Assembly: GCA_037190845.1 (NCBI GenBank)
Contig: JBBCJI010000037.1
Coordinates: 1-18,663, forward strand
Reading direction: 5' to 3'
Length of the DNA stretch: 18,663 nt
From: JBEBVQ01 sp037190845
GTDB taxonomy: Bacteria > Bacteroidota > Bacteroidia > Chitinophagales > Chitinophagaceae
The position numbers and the translations under genes were made by a program. Positions 6,316-16,012 of this stretch are shown piece by piece. The notes below the pieces were generated by a model. The model did no database searches and was not told the DNA's origin. It saw nothing but the letters and a program-made list of their open reading frames with translations. Position 1 is the first letter of the stretch; each line of letters starts with the position of its first letter.

Positions 6316-7089
6316 ATGAGGTATCTCCGGAGCACAATTGTATTGCTATTTTGGACAATGGCATGGCTACATGGCTTTTTTACGGCAACAGCAAGGCGGA
6401 TCAGCGACCCTAACAGAATCGGCTGGGCTGCCGGCTTCAGTTCCGTTACGCTCTCGCCCAGAACATCCTTTTGGCTGGAGTACCAAATGAGACGAGACGA
6501 GCTCGTCGCCAACTGGCAGCAAAACCTGGCCAGAACCGGTCTTCAATACCATTTCCCTAACGGGATCAGCATTATGGCAGGGTATGCATACACCATAACG
6601 TACCCATATGGTGCATACCCTGCCGGCCCGCATCCCGTCCCGGAGCAACGTATTTTCCAGCAATTGATGTGGAATGACAAAATAGGCCGCATCAACCTCA
6701 ATCACCGAATCCGTATGGAACAACGGTTTAATGGAAAAATGGATCAGCAGGCATCTCAACCGGAGCTGACAGACTGGATATATACCAATCGTGCACGGTA
6801 CCAGATACGTACATCCGTGCCGCTCAATAAATACCTGCAGGGAGACAACACATGGTATGCTGCAGCCTTTAACGAATTGTTTATAGGATTCGGGAAGAAT
6901 GTGAATCAGAATATTTTTGATCAGAACCGTATCGGGTTGCTATTGGGCTATCAGTTCAACAGAGCATGGCGACTGGAAGGCGGATATCTGAACCAAACCG
7001 TGCAGCAGGGAGCGCTTGTAAACAACAATGAGATATTTCAATACAATAACGGCGTATTGCTGAATGCCTATTTTACATATCAGCGGTAG
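6316..7089 (+). CDS. DUF2490 family outer-membrane beta-barrel protein
   Basis: A 257-residue protein beginning at the ATG at 6316 (MRYLRSTIVLLFWTMAW). An upstream in-frame ATG at 6253 is rejected because it would put 21 charged residues before the signal peptide. After the signal (cleavage around residue 27) the protein shows the DUF2490 pattern: SFWLEYQMRRDELVANWQQ, GLQYHFPNGISIMAGYAYT, EQRIFQQL, LNHRIRMEQRFNG, NRARYQIRTSVPLN, GLLLGYQFNRAWRLEGGYLNQ, ending in an aromatic strand (YFTYQR), as expected for an outer-membrane barrel. The cargo or function of the family is unknown. The gene appears to be monocistronic; a weak -7-like site (TATCTTG) lies around 6249. Confidence 0.85.
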   Translation: MRYLRSTIVLLFWTMAWLHGFFTATARRISDPNRIGWAAGFSSVTLSPRTSFWLEYQMRRDELVANWQQNLARTGLQYHFPNGISIMAGYAYTITYPYGAYPAGPHPVPEQRIFQQLMWNDKIGRINLNHRIRMEQRFNGKMDQQASQPELTDWIYTNRARYQIRTSVPLNKYLQGDNTWYAAAFNELFIGFGKNVNQNIFDQNRIGLLLGYQFNRAWRLEGGYLNQTVQQGALVNNNEIFQYNNGVLLNAYFTYQR

Positions 7090-7153
7090 ATGCAAAACGG
7101 GTTATCATATCATTAACAAGGATACTGCTCCAACCATCCGGCATGAAATTACG

Positions 7154-7161
7154 TATCTTTG
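7154..7161 (+). promoter_or_regulatory. Bacteroidota -7 promoter box for the C10 peptidase unit
   Basis: TATCTTTG is an exact match to TAnnTTTG. It lies 25 bp upstream of the peptidase ATG at 7187, predicting a leader of about 20 nt. This supports the start at 7187 over the in-frame ATG at 7064, which overlaps the preceding gene. Confidence 0.65.
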
Positions 7162-7186
7162 CATACAACATATACTTATTACAGTA

Positions 7187-9802
7187 ATGAAGAAATTAAT
7201 ATCCCTGTTATTTTTACTGATATTTTCCGGTATAACAGTCTCCGCTAAACATATTGACGAGCAAACCGCAAAAAGTGTAGGGCAACGCTTCCTTGTCTCT
7301 GAAACAAAAACCTCCGCCCCGATACAAGCCGGAGACCTTCAACTGGTCTATACATCCGCATCCCGTGCGATCAATCCGGCGGCACGGGTTGCACCGGACG
7401 TGTTCTTCTATGTATTTAATGTAAGTACACAAGGGTTCGTGATTATATCCGGGGATGACAATGTAATACCGGTATTGGGCTACTCTGACCAGGGCAGTTT
7501 CGATCCGGACAATATACCGGACAATGCCAGAAAATGGCTTGAAGCCTACAAAGACCAGATACGCTATGCCATAGAAAATGACCTGCCGGCCGGCCATGAG
7601 GTGAAGCAGGCATGGGCTCGTTACCAGGATGGCAATACCCCGGACCGACCCGGAAAAACAACCGCGGTTGCTCCGCTGATCCAGACGAAATGGAATCAGA
7701 ATCCCCATGAGAATGCTTTATGCCCGGGCGGCTCCGTAACAGGCTGTGTAGCTACCGCGATGGCCCAGATCATGAAATTCTGGTCATATCCCATGACCGG
7801 TACAGGATTTCATTCCTACAACCATCCGTATTACGGAACACTCTCTGCCAATTTCGGCGCTACCACTTATCAATGGAGCAGTATGCCCAACACGGTAAAC
7901 GGTTCCAACAAAAATGAAGTGGCTAAGCTTATGTACCACTGCGGCGTAAGTGTAGAGATGGACTACAGCCCTTCTTCCAGCGGCGCTTTTGTGATCAGTG
8001 CCAGAAGCCCGATACAAAATTGTGCTGAATATGCATTCAGGACATACTTCAAATACAAATCCACACTTCAGGGCGTAGTGCGTGATAATTATACGCAAAC
8101 CCAATGGATCAACCTGCTTAAAGCAGAACTGGATGCAGGACGCCCTGTGCTATATGCCGGCTTTGGCAACGGCGGCGGGCATGCCTTTGTCTGCGATGGT
8201 TACGACAACAGCAACTACTTTCACTTTAACTGGGGATGGGGCGGCGCTTACGATGGTTACTTTACGGTGAATGCGCTGAATCCCAGCGGTGTGGGTACCG
8301 GCGGCGGTAGCGGTGGTTTCAATGATGGCCAGCAGGCAATTATCGGTTTGGAACCTCCTGCCGGCGGTGGAGGCGGAGGCCAGACAAGCGGCATTACTCT
8401 GAGCGCCCCGATCAGTACAAACCCAATTGGCACATTATTTTACGGACAACCCGTAGAGGTTACCATGAATGTAATTAATAATGGCTCCACAACGTTCCAG
8501 GGAGATTATTGCGCAGCCGTTTTCGACGGCGCCACTTTAATTGATTCAATTGAAGTCAAATACGGATATACCCTGCAACCGGGCAATACACATCCTGGCG
8601 GCGGCATTACCTTTCAGGCGACCAGAATGAATAGCATGGTACCGGGCATCACTTACAATATCGCCATATTATATCGCCCAACGGGCGGCAACTGGACACA
8701 GGTTGCTTCCGGCAGTTACCAGAATCCGGTTCAACTGGATGTAGAGTATGCCAGTGAGATTGAAGTGACCGCCCCTCTTACCGTTACACCCGGCACCATA
8801 CTTACGGAAGGTCAGCCGGCATCCGTTAACCTGAACTTTGCCAATGAAGGTTTAACGACATTTTACGGCCAGCTTGCTGTAGGAATATGTAACTACGACG
8901 GCTCAATGATCCAGATCATCAATAGCTATAACGAAACCAACGGACTGTCTCCGGGTTTCGAATACACATATCCATATCTTACACTGAGCACAACCGCTGT
9001 TAGCGTGCCTCCCGGGAGCTATTTGCTTGCCGCGGTTTATCAGTACAGCGGATCTTCCGCATGGTGGCTTGCGGGTTCAACCTTTACACAGAATCCCATC
9101 CGGATAACCGTCCAGGCGCCTCCAATCAATCCTGACATCTACGAAACGAATAACACGGTAGCCCAGGCATACAATCTGCCGGTAACATTCTCCGGCAATA
9201 CCACAACAAAAAACACAGCAGGTTCCAATTTCCACATCGGAACAGACAATGATTTTTATAAAATAAACCTGCCTGCAGGATATACTTATGTCATTAAGCC
9301 AAGGCTGCATGATTCATACAATAGCGGGAACGGACAGACTTATACGGTGGACGCCCTGTTCTCTTATTCTCAGGACGGAATTACCTGGTCGGACACCTAT
9401 GATGACGTCATGACAGGCGATATTGTTGTAAGCGGCGGCGGCACGGTATATTTTCATGTGGCGCCCTATTTTACCGGGTCAACAGGTACTTACCGGCTTG
9501 ATATGGGCATTACGCGGAGCGGGACAACAGATATTTCTAAAACGTTTGAGGCAGCAAATATCATCACCATATATCCTAATCCGTCAAAGGATATTGTCTA
9601 TGTGGATCCCGGAATTTACGAAAACAGGATCAGCGAGATCACCCTGGTAAATATGCAGGGGCAACGGATACAAACCGTTTACCCGGCTGGTCAGGCAGGC
9701 ATCATTTCACTGCCGCTAAATGACCTGGCAGGCGGGATCTACTTCATCCAACTGCAGACGGGCAATGGAATGATCACGAAAAAAATCACCGTAGGGAAAT
9801 GA
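7187..9802 (+). CDS. Secreted C10 (streptopain-like) cysteine peptidase with T9SS sorting domain
   Basis: An 871-residue exported protease. Domains in order are: signal peptide (1-20); a SpeB/Spi-type propeptide (about 21-135, with FYVFNVSTQGFVIISGDDNV and VLGYSDQGSF); the C10 papain-like catalytic domain (about 160-390); a glycine linker (393-398); two beta-sandwich domains of the CARDB type (about 405-645); a PPC-like domain (about 648-775, DIYETNNTVAQAYNLPV and DNDFYKINLPAG); and a type A T9SS tail (795-871, IYPNPSKDI). The catalytic pair is intact: C187 in GSVTGCVATAMAQIM and H332 in GGGHAFVCDGYD, with the FNWGWGG oxyanion/tryptophan motif at 347-353. The start at 7187 fits the signal peptide and the upstream -7 box. 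It is probably made as an inactive zymogen and activated outside the cell. The downstream lipoprotein gene overlaps by 4 bp. Confidence 0.95.
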   Translation: MKKLISLLFLLIFSGITVSAKHIDEQTAKSVGQRFLVSETKTSAPIQAGDLQLVYTSASRAINPAARVAPDVFFYVFNVSTQGFVIISGDDNVIPVLGYSDQGSFDPDNIPDNARKWLEAYKDQIRYAIENDLPAGHEVKQAWARYQDGNTPDRPGKTTAVAPLIQTKWNQNPHENALCPGGSVTGCVATAMAQIMKFWSYPMTGTGFHSYNHPYYGTLSANFGATTYQWSSMPNTVNGSNKNEVAKLMYHCGVSVEMDYSPSSSGAFVISARSPIQNCAEYAFRTYFKYKSTLQGVVRDNYTQTQWINLLKAELDAGRPVLYAGFGNGGGHAFVCDGYDNSNYFHFNWGWGGAYDGYFTVNALNPSGVGTGGGSGGFNDGQQAIIGLEPPAGGGGGGQTSGITLSAPISTNPIGTLFYGQPVEVTMNVINNGSTTFQGDYCAAVFDGATLIDSIEVKYGYTLQPGNTHPGGGITFQATRMNSMVPGITYNIAILYRPTGGNWTQVASGSYQNPVQLDVEYASEIEVTAPLTVTPGTILTEGQPASVNLNFANEGLTTFYGQLAVGICNYDGSMIQIINSYNETNGLSPGFEYTYPYLTLSTTAVSVPPGSYLLAAVYQYSGSSAWWLAGSTFTQNPIRITVQAPPINPDIYETNNTVAQAYNLPVTFSGNTTTKNTAGSNFHIGTDNDFYKINLPAGYTYVIKPRLHDSYNSGNGQTYTVDALFSYSQDGITWSDTYDDVMTGDIVVSGGGTVYFHVAPYFTGSTGTYRLDMGITRSGTTDISKTFEAANIITIYPNPSKDIVYVDPGIYENRISEITLVNMQGQRIQTVYPAGQAGIISLPLNDLAGGIYFIQLQTGNGMITKKITVGK

Positions 9803-10332
9803 AATTTCTGATCCCCCTGGTGCTGGTTTCATGCATCGGCTGCGCTAATAATCATAAGCTGGCACAAGACAACGATACACAACACAGACAGGCAGATACC
9901 GTAAAGCACAGCTTTACCCCGCAGTTCACGCCCGGTCCTCCGGCACTGGTATACAAAACCAGAGCCGACTACAGCCGGAATGTTCCGGTGATCCTGTCTG
10001 AGGATAAAGCTACGATCATCTCCTATCCGCACCCGGAGGATATCCGTACGGAAACCGGATTCCCCTTTCCTACCGTGCTGCATGAAGGTTACCTGCTCGA
10101 CAACAGGGGAATTGGAATGCATGTGGCGTTCCTAAGCCTGACCTATGAGGCATACGCGGCGTTGAAGCAGGCGCCTTCCGTTGAGGAATTATATAAACTG
10201 ATCATAGACAAAGATCCCCTGACAGAGTTGTACGACTGCGGCAATAAAACGGCGCTCACCCGGCCTGCGGAGCAATTAAACGGACTTATTGACGGAAAGA
10301 AGCTGAAGACAAGCTGTAAGGTGTTGCGATAG
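9799..10332 (+). CDS. Lipoprotein of unknown function, translationally coupled to the C10 peptidase
   Basis: A 177-residue protein with a lipoprotein-type signal (MKFLIPLVLVSCIGCANN; lipidated cysteine C12 or C15). The mature part has a polar N-terminal linker and then PPALVYKTRADYSRNVPVILS, TIISYPHPEDI, EGYLLDNRGIGMHVAFLSLTYE and DKDPLTELYDCG, without recognised catalytic motifs. I recall similar unnamed lipoproteins elsewhere in Bacteroidota, so it is not unique to this locus. Its ATG overlaps the peptidase stop as ATGA, so the two proteins should be made together. C10 peptidases in other bacteria are often encoded beside a dedicated inhibitor, so a protective role in the periplasm or outer membrane is possible but unproven. 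There is no resemblance to the SpeB propeptide that would support it. Confidence 0.82.
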   Translation: MKFLIPLVLVSCIGCANNHKLAQDNDTQHRQADTVKHSFTPQFTPGPPALVYKTRADYSRNVPVILSEDKATIISYPHPEDIRTETGFPFPTVLHEGYLLDNRGIGMHVAFLSLTYEAYAALKQAPSVEELYKLIIDKDPLTELYDCGNKTALTRPAEQLNGLIDGKKLKTSCKVLR

Positions 10333-10345
10333 AAATAGGGAGGCT

Positions 10346-10356
10346 ACGCATCGCGT
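10346..10356. repeat. Short hairpin between converging units, possible truncated palindromic repeat
   Basis: ACGC and GCGT pair around a 3-nt loop at 10346-10356, between the lipoprotein stop and the minus-strand gene remnant. On the minus strand the sequence around it reads GTAGAGACGCGATGCGTAG, which resembles the longer GAGACGCGATGCATCGCGTCTC-type palindromes seen in many genomes, with one arm shortened. It is too weak alone to call as a terminator. Confidence 0.3.
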
Positions 10357-10358
10357 CT

Positions 10359-10493
10359 CTACTTTTTCCCATCCTGTATATCCCGGACAAAATCCACGGA
10401 TACGTCCGCGAGCATGGCAATTTTTTCCGGGCTGAAATCTGTGTTCAGCAACAAATTGCGTACAAAAATCTCCTTGTAAAAATTTGATTTATA
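10359..10493 (-). pseudogene. Remnant: C-terminal end of a protein resembling Rpn/PD-(D/E)XK-transposase-type tails
   Basis: On the minus strand an open frame of 44 codons ends at the stop at 10359-10361. It reads FVRNLLLNTDFSPEKI followed by AMLADVSVDFVRDIQDGKK. An in-frame stop lies immediately upstream (10494-10496) and there is no usable start codon before the conserved part, so it cannot be an intact gene. The tail pattern (two short helices with xxIAxLxxVSVxFV) resembles the C-terminus of putative Rpn-family or transposase-like nucleases that are common in Bacteroidota; that identification is from memory and is tentative. It lies just downstream of the gliding-associated protein gene, on the same strand. 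Confidence 0.5.
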
Positions 10494-10510
10494 TCAATTT
10501 TCAATGGAAA

Positions 10511-13228
10511 TCACCGGACAAGTGTAACATCTCCCTTGTAACTGTATTTCATCCCGTCTTTGCCGGTAAACTGCAGATGGTAATAGAAGGTGGCAGTGCC
10601 TTGCTGCGCCCCATTATAGTATCCGTCCCACTTGATCAAAATATCATTGCTGATAAACACCTGTTGTCCGTACCGGTTATAGATCATTAACCGGTAATCG
10701 GAAGGCGGACAGCCGATGGTCGGGCCAAAAAAATCATTCTTCCCGTCACCGTTGGGCGTAAATGCATCGGGTATAAAGACCGGACAATCGCAATATTCCG
10801 AAGTCACCTGCACGGTATCCGCAGCAACACAATGGCTATTGGATATCAGTACATGATAAGTGCCGGCTTCACGCACCACACGCACCGGATCAGTGCTCTG
10901 GTCATCCCAGAGGTAAGCCGTGGCGCCGGGCGTGGAGGCATCCAGTATCGTAGCCCTGCCATGGCAAATATGCTGGTCGGCAATCGCACTGACCATAACC
11001 GGTTCATATCTTACCGAGATCGTATCGTATGCCGTACATGGCCCAACCGTTACCGAAACGGCATATAAGCCGGGCGCCGAAACGGTCAGTTCCGGGTCTG
11101 TAGTACCGTTGTGCCAAAGGTAAATACCGCCGGAGGTAAAGGCATTCAGCACCAGACTCCCTTCGCACAGCACAGTATCATTACCAATATCCGGAGCAAA
11201 ACGGATAAAATCCACGATAAAGCTGTCCAGTACGGTACTGCAGTTGCGTGTAGCGTATACCCACGCGGTCTGCGGCTCCTGTACTTCAAGGAATGGCGTT
11301 GTATCGCCCTGATGCCATAAATAACGTTCATAGCCAGGAGCAGCCATCAGCGTAGCTGAAGGAGCAAAGCATACAACGGTATCCCGCACGCGGGTCAGCG
11401 TATCGCCGGGATAGACCATCAGGGTGTCCGTTGCGATGCAATGATCCACCTGCACCGTTACGGCATACAAACCCGGAGTGCGCACTACATGTACAGGCCC
11501 GGTTGTGGCATCCTGCCAGGTATAGGCAACGCCGGCGAAGGGTATGGAGACATCAAGCATAAGGCTGTCGCTGCCGCAGATCGTGGTGTCGTTGCCCAGG
11601 TCTGTATCGAAACGGATAAAACTGATCTTAAACGTATCTATCGTTACCCGGCAGTCTTCGCGATTATAGACCCACAAAGTATCTGCGGCCGTCACCGTCC
11701 GTACGCAGCCGGTATCTCCATTGCTCCAGATACAGGAGCCCATTGCTTCCGAAGATATGAGTTGTAAGGAGGGTGCAAAACAGATCGCAGTATCGGTTAT
11801 GGCAGCCGTTGTATCAGGCGGACGGGCCGACACATAGAATGTATCCACCCGCAAACCGATACAGGGAGAAACAGACCGTACCCATCGCACTCCGGGACCG
11901 GTAAGTGTGACAGACAGACCGGGGCTGCCATCATCCCAGGTATATTGATCATAATCAGCCGGAGCGGATATAGTCGCATCGGGAGTAAAGCACAGGGCAG
12001 TATCGGTACGAAAGTACACGGTATCCAACCGGCGATCAATTACATGATTACCCAAACCATGCCACAAACCCGGCATAGGTATAAAAGTGGGCAGATATCC
12101 GCAACCTATGCCACTAACATCCGGCTGTGAAATACATCGTACATATCCCGCAGTGTGCGTACCTGTGCCTGTCACCCCCCAGACAGGTATATACAATTTG
12201 CCATCCGGCCCCTTCCTGAAATAACCCATGATCTCAGCCCTGTTGGTGTCCGCAACAAGATATTCCGTAGCCTTTACTGCATTCAGATCCGGCAATGCAG
12301 TAATATCATATTGAAGGATCCCTCCAACAAAACCTGCCATATACAGTTTAGTATTATCGGGAGAAAATTCAAATTCATGATAATAGTGATAATCATAGCT
12401 GGGCATTACAGAATCCCAGACCAGTAAATCGGACACGATACCAGTACGATTATCAAATTTATACAGTCCTATATCCGTATAAGGTCTTGGCCGGGGAGGC
12501 ACACCAGGCCCGTCAGCCAAATGAGCTACAATAGTGCGGGTATCCGGAGAAATCCGGATATCTCCATCCAATTGTCTCGGGCCGGCCGGAGATATTACCG
12601 GCCCCTGTACACCGCTCTGATCAATCCGGAACGCATGAAACTCATTTTCACGGCCAGGGATATTTGCCAGGACAATAAGCCAGTCATAACACCCTGCCCC
12701 CTGTACGGAAAACATACGCTCCCACATAAAACTATCTAAAATGATATTTTTCTGTCCCGGCAAGACATCCCCGAGGCTGTTATCCAACCGCATATCAATC
12801 ACCGAATAACGCAGATACTGCGACTGCGGCGGGCCGGCTTCCACTTCGTCAATCACAAACAGATAATACAGGTTCGTATCATTAGGAACAGGAACAATCA
12901 CTACTCCATTCCGCGAAGATCCTCTTGTATTCCCCAGTATACCCGTACCATTGGGCATCGGCTGGTGCAGCCGGTTCCATACATTCCCGGTAGTCGCTCC
13001 GGGGCCGACACTCACACCATAAAATAATAGCTCCCCCGCACTGTTACATACAGAGGCAGCTCCTTCAAACGCATACACCTGGCTGGAAATAATCTGAGGC
13101 GTACCAGTAGTGAAATCAAGACCGGTTCTTTCACCGAAAGTCCATATATTATTCCTGCCCTGCCCCGATAAAATCAAGGGGGTACTACACAGAAAAAAAA
13201 GAATGATAATTAGTGAATACCTCGTCAA
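10511..13228 (-). CDS. Large secreted protein with gliding motility-associated (CHU_C, T9SS type B) C-terminal domain
   Basis: A 905-residue exported protein. The N-terminus is a signal peptide (MTRYSLIIILFFLCSTPLILSGQ). Residues ~23-395 begin NNIWTFGERTGLDFTTGTP and contain repeated beta-strand motifs (LYYLFVIDEV, EFEFSPDNTKLYMAGF, GKLYIPVWG), suggesting a beta-propeller-like region. Residues ~400-815 hold a series of Ig/PKD-like repeats with the recurring pattern 'DT.ICFAPS...YLW..G.T...V..P....V'. The last ~90 residues are the type B sorting domain (VFIPDAFTPNGDGKNDFF, YNRYGQQVF, WDGYYNG). Such proteins are secreted by the type IX system and are often adhesins. The start codon is TTG (13226-13228): no in-frame ATG precedes the signal peptide. 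A near-consensus -7 box lies 27 bp upstream. Confidence 0.88.
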   Translation of the reverse strand: MTRYSLIIILFFLCSTPLILSGQGRNNIWTFGERTGLDFTTGTPQIISSQVYAFEGAASVCNSAGELLFYGVSVGPGATTGNVWNRLHQPMPNGTGILGNTRGSSRNGVVIVPVPNDTNLYYLFVIDEVEAGPPQSQYLRYSVIDMRLDNSLGDVLPGQKNIILDSFMWERMFSVQGAGCYDWLIVLANIPGRENEFHAFRIDQSGVQGPVISPAGPRQLDGDIRISPDTRTIVAHLADGPGVPPRPRPYTDIGLYKFDNRTGIVSDLLVWDSVMPSYDYHYYHEFEFSPDNTKLYMAGFVGGILQYDITALPDLNAVKATEYLVADTNRAEIMGYFRKGPDGKLYIPVWGVTGTGTHTAGYVRCISQPDVSGIGCGYLPTFIPMPGLWHGLGNHVIDRRLDTVYFRTDTALCFTPDATISAPADYDQYTWDDGSPGLSVTLTGPGVRWVRSVSPCIGLRVDTFYVSARPPDTTAAITDTAICFAPSLQLISSEAMGSCIWSNGDTGCVRTVTAADTLWVYNREDCRVTIDTFKISFIRFDTDLGNDTTICGSDSLMLDVSIPFAGVAYTWQDATTGPVHVVRTPGLYAVTVQVDHCIATDTLMVYPGDTLTRVRDTVVCFAPSATLMAAPGYERYLWHQGDTTPFLEVQEPQTAWVYATRNCSTVLDSFIVDFIRFAPDIGNDTVLCEGSLVLNAFTSGGIYLWHNGTTDPELTVSAPGLYAVSVTVGPCTAYDTISVRYEPVMVSAIADQHICHGRATILDASTPGATAYLWDDQSTDPVRVVREAGTYHVLISNSHCVAADTVQVTSEYCDCPVFIPDAFTPNGDGKNDFFGPTIGCPPSDYRLMIYNRYGQQVFISNDILIKWDGYYNGAQQGTATFYYHLQFTGKDGMKYSYKGDVTLVR

Positions 13229-13254
13229 AACATATCTGATAGCTAAACGAAGCT

Positions 13255-13262
13255 CTAAGATA
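13255..13262 (-). promoter_or_regulatory. Near-consensus -7 box upstream of the large secreted protein
   Basis: On the minus strand the sequence reads TATCTTAG, one mismatch from TAnnTTTG, and lies 27 bp before the TTG start at 13228. Its position fits a short leader and supports the TTG start, but a single mismatch leaves room for chance. Confidence 0.4.
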
Positions 13263-13290
13263 ATAAAACAGGATTAAACCTCCTCCCTCT

Positions 13291-13851
13291 CTATACATCC
13301 CTCTTCCAGTCCGGATGCTCATCTGCAGGCGGTGGATCCAGCAGATCATTATTCCCCGGCAGCTCCTGGAAATGGCGCTGTTCAATCCCATCCAGAACCG
13401 CCTTTCTCTTCAGATGCTGGCCAACCAGCGTTTTGATATGCTTTCCGGCCAGATTGAGCACATCATTCTTCAGCCGCATTTTACGAACCAGACGGGCCAG
13501 CATAAAAAACAATATGGCAATAATTACGAGCAAGCCGGCTACGGAAAAATACAGGTTGTTCATATCCGCAATACCTAGGCGATCTGTATAAATCTCTCTG
13601 CTACGCAAAACATTCAGGAGATGAAACGGATAAATATGATTTATGAAAATGACCGGCAGCAGCATGGCTACGCTCAACAGGTAGCATAATATTTCATAAA
13701 ATATCAGCAATCCTTTGCTCAGCAGGCGCTGTGCAACCGGCTTACGCAATGAGACGGCCATCGGATCAAGCACATCCAGTTGCTCCCGGATCAGCTTTTT
13801 CTCTTCGTGGAATCCCTGCAGCAGGTCATCGTGTAAACGGGATGTACTCAT
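13291..13851 (-). CDS. Small membrane protein with two transmembrane helices, unknown function
   Basis: A 186-residue protein from the ATG at 13851. The frame extends to a GTG at 13890, but a perfect -7 promoter box lies between the two, which favours the shorter form. Numbered from 13851, a charged cytoplasmic-looking N-terminus (LHDDLLQGFHEEKKLIREQLDVL) precedes two hydrophobic helices at about 47-70 (LLIFYEILCYLLSVAMLLPVIF) and 100-122 (LYFSVAGLLVIIAILFFMLARLV). A basic, coiled-coil-like C-terminal tail and a proline-rich end (DPPPADEHPDWK) follow. I recognise no family. It lies 62 bp upstream of the large secreted-protein gene on the same strand, but that gene has its own candidate promoter, so they need not be co-transcribed. 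Confidence 0.75.
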   Translation of the reverse strand: MSTSRLHDDLLQGFHEEKKLIREQLDVLDPMAVSLRKPVAQRLLSKGLLIFYEILCYLLSVAMLLPVIFINHIYPFHLLNVLRSREIYTDRLGIADMNNLYFSVAGLLVIIAILFFMLARLVRKMRLKNDVLNLAGKHIKTLVGQHLKRKAVLDGIEQRHFQELPGNNDLLDPPPADEHPDWKRDV

Positions 13852-13871
13852 AACAGCCTGAATTTGGGCGT

Positions 13872-13879
13872 CAAATGTA
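13872..13879 (-). promoter_or_regulatory. Bacteroidota -7 box deciding the start of the two-helix membrane protein
   Basis: On the minus strand TACATTTG matches TAnnTTTG exactly. It lies inside the longest frame (GTG at 13890) and 21 bp upstream of the ATG at 13851, so if used it makes 13851 the start codon. Confidence 0.5.
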
Positions 13880-14000
13880 CGGTCAACCACTGGTTCTTAA
13901 AAGCAGTTTGATGTATAAATTTCCCACAATTTCCGGAAAGGCCGTTGATAACTGCTATCCTTTTCGCAACTTTGCACACTCAATTTGAAAATCTGGGAAA

Positions 14001-14241
14001 CTGTCTAAAATTCATTGAGGTATTAATGTGTAATAATTCAGAACACCCCTCACATTCTCCCCTCGAAGGGAGACGATCAGTTCATTCCCTTTGCATACAT
14101 CTGCTTTTGTCAGGGTACAGAGCTTCCCTGACAAGAGATGACCATGATGCGTGCATGTACTGATCGTCCCCCCTTGGAAGCGGGGACAGAGGGGGATGTT
14201 GTGTACTTAAGGTGACGTTTGACACTATTATTTTTAGACAG
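14001..14241. mobile_element. 241-bp MITE-like palindromic element with 10-bp terminal inverted repeats
   Basis: The ends CTGTCTAAAA (14001-14010) and TTTTAGACAG (14232-14241) are exact inverted repeats. Inside are a second perfect 10-bp pair (GACGATCAGT 14072-14081 with ACTGATCGTC 14159-14168) and a central 9-bp hairpin (TTGTCAGGG 14107-14115 with CCCTGACAA 14126-14134). Weaker pairing between the pyrimidine-rich left arm (CACCCCTCAC) and the GGGGGATG right arm also fits. The element is therefore nearly one long imperfect hairpin centred near 14121. It holds no convincing gene. The left half recurs at 18342-18455. It fills most of the 482-bp gap between 13851 and 14334; I see nothing else of note there. 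Confidence 0.7.
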
Positions 14242-14333
14242 GTGCTGAGCATTTGAGAAAGAGTGAATGAATAACCTTAACAGATCAATTTGTTCATTTC
14301 CGGATTTTCAAATTTTCAAATTAAACAGAAGAC

Positions 14334-15929
<1,596 letters not shown>

Positions 15930-16000
15930 TTCTGCCAGCCAACACTCCTATAAACCATATTTAGTTTACAGGTACACAAGAAGGTTCCACCTGACAACTG

Positions 16001-16008
16001 TATATTTG
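16001..16008 (+). promoter_or_regulatory. Bacteroidota -7 box immediately before the 98-residue protein gene
   Basis: TATATTTG matches TAnnTTTG exactly and ends only 4 bases before the ATG at 16013. If it is used, transcription would begin at or within a base or two of the start codon, giving a leaderless mRNA. Confidence 0.5.
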
Positions 16009-16012
16009 TAAA

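Noticed and set aside
7064..7186. Upstream ATG start for the C10 peptidase
   Set aside because: It would overlap the DUF2490 gene and put 41 residues before a good signal peptide; a perfect -7 box lies between it and the ATG at 7187.
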